64,000 bases of DNA from Roseovarius aestuarii (GTDB lineage Bacteria; Pseudomonadota; Alphaproteobacteria; Rhodobacterales; Rhodobacteraceae), in contig NZ_JAIMIB010000001.1 in assembly GCF_019966515.1 (NCBI RefSeq), forward strand, positions 434,001 to 498,000, in the 5' to 3' direction. Numbering within the stretch: the stretch's first letter is position 1; each line of letters opens with the position of its first letter. The notes below the pieces were generated by a model. It ran no database searches, had not been told where the DNA came from, and worked only from the letters and a program-made list of their open reading frames with translations. Both the position numbers and the translations under genes were made by a program. Shown in pieces: positions 60,879 through 64,000 of the stretch.

Positions 60879-63419
60879 CTAACGCTCTTTGAAGGCGGAT
60901 ACGATCAGGTTAATCTGCCGTGCCACCCTTTTCTGTTGATTGCCATCCTTTTTGAACTTGTTCTCAATTTCCGTCATCCCGCGCCGCAGCCGCATGGTCT
61001 TGATAAAGACCTTCTGCTGATCCGGTGGAGCGCGCAAAATTTCCAGCGCCGCGTTGCGATAGCGCGCTTCCTTATTGACGGTGGTCTTGTCCGCGTTGAA
61101 ACCGCGTGCAGATTTTCCTTTTAGCCGCTTGCGGACATTTTTCAGATGCTGGCTGACAAACTCCTGATGCGGATCCAGTTCCGCCTCGGCCTGTTTTTCA
61201 AGATTGGTCAGCTTGCCGCCCTTCTTGTTGCGTAATTTCTGCTTGGCGGTCCGCGCACCGATCTGAAACAGCTTGGCCACACCCGAGGCGATGCCAATCA
61301 ACCCGCTGATTGCTGTCCCAAACCCGGTCGTGGCCAGTATGCCACCAGTGATCGATCCCGCCGAATGAATGATGTCGATGATCGCTCGCTTCATGCGCTT
61401 GTTGTAGGTTTCCTTCGTCACCCTGAGCGCGGCCAAAAGGCCCTCGCTGCCTTCCTTGGCAAACTTATCGCGCGCCTTGGTCACCTTCTTGCGGGACTTC
61501 ACGGCCTTGCCTACATCTATCCCCTTGCGCACCAGATCCAGCACACCCTTGACCACCCCAAGCAGCGGCACGATCGAGATCGGCCCGGTCGTGCCCTTGG
61601 CGATGGCCGAAGCCGATTCACTCGCGATCTGCCCGCCCCCGGCAATCTGAAAGTAGACCTTTGTCAGCGCCGAATAGGTATTCGCCGCCGCCGACACCGT
61701 GCCCGCGATATCGCCTGCCGAGTCGAGCGTATCTTCGGCCACTTTCTTATTGCCCTTCTTGTAGTTTTCGGTCGTGGCCGTACGTTTTTTGATCTTGCGC
61801 ACCGTCGATACGATTGATTTTACCGCCGCCACCGCCGAAAGCAGAATATTAGCACTGTCCCCCACAAGCTTGACATCGGTGCTCATGTCGATGCCCTGGT
61901 CTTTGTTTTCTTGCGTATTGTCAAAGAAATTGGAATTTGCTGTATAGCCGTGACCGCGCGCAAAGGTCAGTTCACCACCCAGAGCCTTGGACAAAGTCGC
62001 GGTGGTCCCCGCGGTGGTCAGCAGGACGATCTTTGCGATCGCCCAATTCCGGCGCGCTTTGAGTTCGGGTTTGCCCTTGCAGTATTTGACGATATTAACA
62101 TAGCGGGCGATCTCAGCGCCGAGCTGGGTGGCCATCACCAGACCCGCGCCATAATCGGCGGCGCCACTCATCTGGTCATTGGCCGAGGATGCCTGCGCCT
62201 TTTCCTGCTCGGTGGCATTGTCACCCGTTTTCTGATGCAGCCCGCCAGTTATCTTTGCGACGGTTTTCTTGGCTTCCGCCAGCGGATCGCAGCCATCGAT
62301 ATTGGTCTTCCAGTATTCCTCAAGCCCCTCATTGCCCTTGCCGCCAGTGCCCTGCATGCCAAGCGCGTTCATCGCCTCATCCGCGACCCCGGTGAATTCG
62401 TCAAACGCGTCGCCCGGCCCCATATCAGGCATATCGGTTTCAACCGTGCGACCAATGGCGCTGAAGACGTTCAGATCACGCACAGCGGTTTCGAGGTAAG
62501 TGGTGATACGGCTTGCCGCTTTCGGGCTTTTCGAAATCTGCTTACGCGCCGCCAGCAAACTGCCATCAAACCTTGATCTATAGACAGACAGCGCCGCGCG
62601 GGCACTCTTATGGTTCCGGGTGTGCACACGAACGCCAAGATGCACTTCGGCCACGGCGATCAGCACACTGCAGGCATCCCACAGCGCATCGACCGGTTTG
62701 TGGTTGGGATCGATATCGCGTGCCTGCTCGCGCATCTCGGCAAGATGCGCCACCATCTGCTTGCGCGTATCCCGGCTGGCACGCGGCCGTTCAATCGACA
62801 GAATGTTCTGCACCCGCGCGCGCACCCGCGAATAGACATCATGAGTAAAGTCGCTGCGGCTTCCGTATTGCGGCTTGGCGTCCGGGATTTTCTTGAGCTT
62901 GGCCATCTTGTCCGCGACCTGCCGCTTGAGCCGCGCCACTTTCCCAGCCCGTATGCTCTTGACCGTGCTGTCGCTTCCCTTCTTGGACAGCTCCCAGCCA
63001 TCGATCGCCGCTTGCAAATCTTCAAGCCGGTGTCGCTGAACGCTCACCTTCTCTTCCAGAGACTCCTGATACAGAACCAGCGCTTCGTCGATCGCCAGAA
63101 GGTCGTTGGACCGTTTCCTGCCGGTTTTGGAACTGGAGTCCTTCCAGGTGACATAATCCATCACCGCTTCGCGCTGGACCACCTGGCTCTGAAGGCCATT
63201 AAGATGGGCGACAGGCAGGCTGGCGTTGGCCTTGCGCTGAAGTTCTGCCGTCGCCTGAATACGGATGCCTTGATGCACCGCCGCCATCGCCGCCGGGGTG
63301 ACGTGCGGTTTGTTCGCGCGATGCCGTGCTTTCGTGGCCTGACGTGACAAGATATCTCTCCGCCATTCTGCCTGCGGCGCCAAAATTGCGCTTCCGGTTT
63401 GCTGCGAGCCTACGCACAA
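60879..63419 (-). CDS. Large putative eCIS cargo/effector with hydrophobic central segments
   Basis: This 846-residue protein starts at a TTG at 63419 with an AGGA site 7 nt upstream. Residues about 55-82 (IQATAELQRKANASLPVAHL, then QSQVVQR) resemble the lead-in seen in eCIS cargo proteins beside DUF4157 domains. A basic coiled-coil region (about 110-300) follows, then Gly/Ala-rich hydrophobic stretches (about 423-480, 519-540, 568-640 and 678-722), and a very basic C-terminus. There is no signal peptide. The hydrophobic segments suggest membrane insertion or pore formation in a target cell, but I recognise no toxin domain. It is the first gene of the module, followed by its probable chaperone. 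Confidence 0.75.
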   Translation of the reverse strand: MCVGSQQTGSAILAPQAEWRRDILSRQATKARHRANKPHVTPAAMAAVHQGIRIQATAELQRKANASLPVAHLNGLQSQVVQREAVMDYVTWKDSSSKTGRKRSNDLLAIDEALVLYQESLEEKVSVQRHRLEDLQAAIDGWELSKKGSDSTVKSIRAGKVARLKRQVADKMAKLKKIPDAKPQYGSRSDFTHDVYSRVRARVQNILSIERPRASRDTRKQMVAHLAEMREQARDIDPNHKPVDALWDACSVLIAVAEVHLGVRVHTRNHKSARAALSVYRSRFDGSLLAARKQISKSPKAASRITTYLETAVRDLNVFSAIGRTVETDMPDMGPGDAFDEFTGVADEAMNALGMQGTGGKGNEGLEEYWKTNIDGCDPLAEAKKTVAKITGGLHQKTGDNATEQEKAQASSANDQMSGAADYGAGLVMATQLGAEIARYVNIVKYCKGKPELKARRNWAIAKIVLLTTAGTTATLSKALGGELTFARGHGYTANSNFFDNTQENKDQGIDMSTDVKLVGDSANILLSAVAAVKSIVSTVRKIKKRTATTENYKKGNKKVAEDTLDSAGDIAGTVSAAANTYSALTKVYFQIAGGGQIASESASAIAKGTTGPISIVPLLGVVKGVLDLVRKGIDVGKAVKSRKKVTKARDKFAKEGSEGLLAALRVTKETYNKRMKRAIIDIIHSAGSITGGILATTGFGTAISGLIGIASGVAKLFQIGARTAKQKLRNKKGGKLTNLEKQAEAELDPHQEFVSQHLKNVRKRLKGKSARGFNADKTTVNKEARYRNAALEILRAPPDQQKVFIKTMRLRRGMTEIENKFKKDGNQQKRVARQINLIVSAFKER

Positions 63420-63553
63420 GCCGTTTTCCTAGCAACCCCCACACGATACATATAAACGAAAATACCGCCAGGGTTGACGCATGCCGCGCTGTCCGGCACC
63501 GTGCATTTGGTGGGAAACTGCCGACTGAAACCGGCTTAGCGGGAGCTGTCCTT

Positions 63554-64000
63554 TTGGCGCGAAACTCAGTTGTAAAAGCAAGCACGGTCTGCGGGGTTTT
63601 GATTATGCTCGCAGGATGCGGAGTGGTGAAAAAGGTGCAGGCGATCCCGATGGTTGAACGGCTGGGTTTGGGAGAAGACATACCTTGCGACATTGACCTT
63701 TACGAGCAGCGCCGCATGGCCGGTTCCTTCCTGCAAAGCCCTGTCGGCACGCCGGGCGGTGCCTTGCAATATGTCACCGGCAAACCCTCAAAGGCACCGC
63801 TGCCGCGTAAGCTGGTGTTGGAGGAAAGCAAGATCAAGCGCCTGTCCCCTCAGGAGCAGGATGGCGAAGCAGTCCTCAAAGGCTCGAAAAAGGCAACCGC
63901 CGAGCCGATTGCAGGGCTGGGCGAAAAGGATGTGCTGCCGCAGGCCTATCAGCTCAGCTACCGGGCGGTGAAGGTAGATTATAAGGGGCCACTGGTGGTC
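63554..64000 (+). CDS. Putative lipoprotein, 3' end beyond window
   Basis: The frame runs open from a TTG at 63554 (GGGAG ribosome-binding site 8 nt upstream) to the end of the window. It encodes a lipoprotein signal (LARNSVVKASTVCGV, then LIMLAGC with the lipobox Cys at position 22) and a hydrophilic mature region beginning GVVKKVQAIPMVERLGLG. ATG at 63605 is in frame but would leave too short a signal. It is divergent from the eCIS cargo module across 134 bp. No family is recognised. Confidence 0.7.
   Translation, partial: MARNSVVKASTVCGVLIMLAGCGVVKKVQAIPMVERLGLGEDIPCDIDLYEQRRMAGSFLQSPVGTPGGALQYVTGKPSKAPLPRKLVLEESKIKRLSPQEQDGEAVLKGSKKATAEPIAGLGEKDVLPQAYQLSYRAVKVDYKGPLVV

Overview
The window looks like chromosome from a marine Rhodobacterales (roseobacter-group) alphaproteobacterium. 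The evidence is a DddQ-type DMSP lyase, a choline/betaine (betA/betI) locus, several enolase-superfamily enzymes resembling betaine epimerases or dehydratases, a Hint-domain RTX-like protein of a kind common in this order, moderately high GC, and many 4-bp stop/start overlaps. I recognised no rRNA, complete tRNA, CRISPR array or insertion sequence.

Layout. (1) 1-8540: a tightly coupled plus-strand operon for osmolyte catabolism. It holds the GcvT-type C-terminus of a dimethylglycine-dehydrogenase-like enzyme, an MDR reductase, DddQ, four enolase-superfamily paralogues, a small cupin and a GSAM-like aminotransferase. An ammonium transporter with a small membrane protein follows (8848-10530) and ends in a clear terminator. 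(2) 10.6-16.7 kb: a remnant of an EamA transporter, an oligopeptide-type ABC permease pair without its other subunits, a YtcJ-like amidohydrolase and an ABC exporter. (3) 16.7-22.0 kb, minus strand: a four-gene operon of a TPR-like membrane protein, CotH kinase fused to a beta-helix, VTC polyphosphate polymerase and DUF4956. (4) 22.2-33.9 kb: a TetR-aruH-aruI arginine transaminase operon, divergent betA/betI, an operon of GMC oxidoreductase, enolase-superfamily enzyme and aldehyde dehydrogenase, then a LysR regulator and a second MDR reductase. (5) 35.6-42.5 kb: a Hint protein, then an operon of LacI, SBP, two permeases, ATPase and phosphodiesterase with a perfect LacI operator. (6) 42.8-45.3 kb: a gene graveyard (LacI HTH stub, unidentified ORF split by TGA, AhpD-like fragment, frameshifted MttB). 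(7) 45.3-49.6 kb: an RND efflux pump and adaptor. (8) 50.2-63.4 kb: an extracellular contractile injection system (eCIS) on the minus strand. It has a cargo module (846-aa putative effector, YbjN-like chaperone, DUF4157 protein, GluR0-like channel/receptor) followed by a structural operon (DUF4255, unknown, sheath, two tubes, DUF5908, LysM, VgrG-like spike, PAAR, gp25).

How it fits together. The metabolic half appears built to take up and degrade quaternary-amine and sulfonium osmolytes (DMSP, choline, betaines) and arginine, releasing C, N and S; the Amt transporter may recover ammonium. The most unusual material is the eCIS. Its sheath carries a roughly 200-residue Ig/cadherin-like insertion, a glutamate-receptor-like channel protein is translationally coupled to the DUF4157 gene, and the baseplate-wedge, tape-measure and AAA+ ATPase genes expected of such systems are absent from the window.
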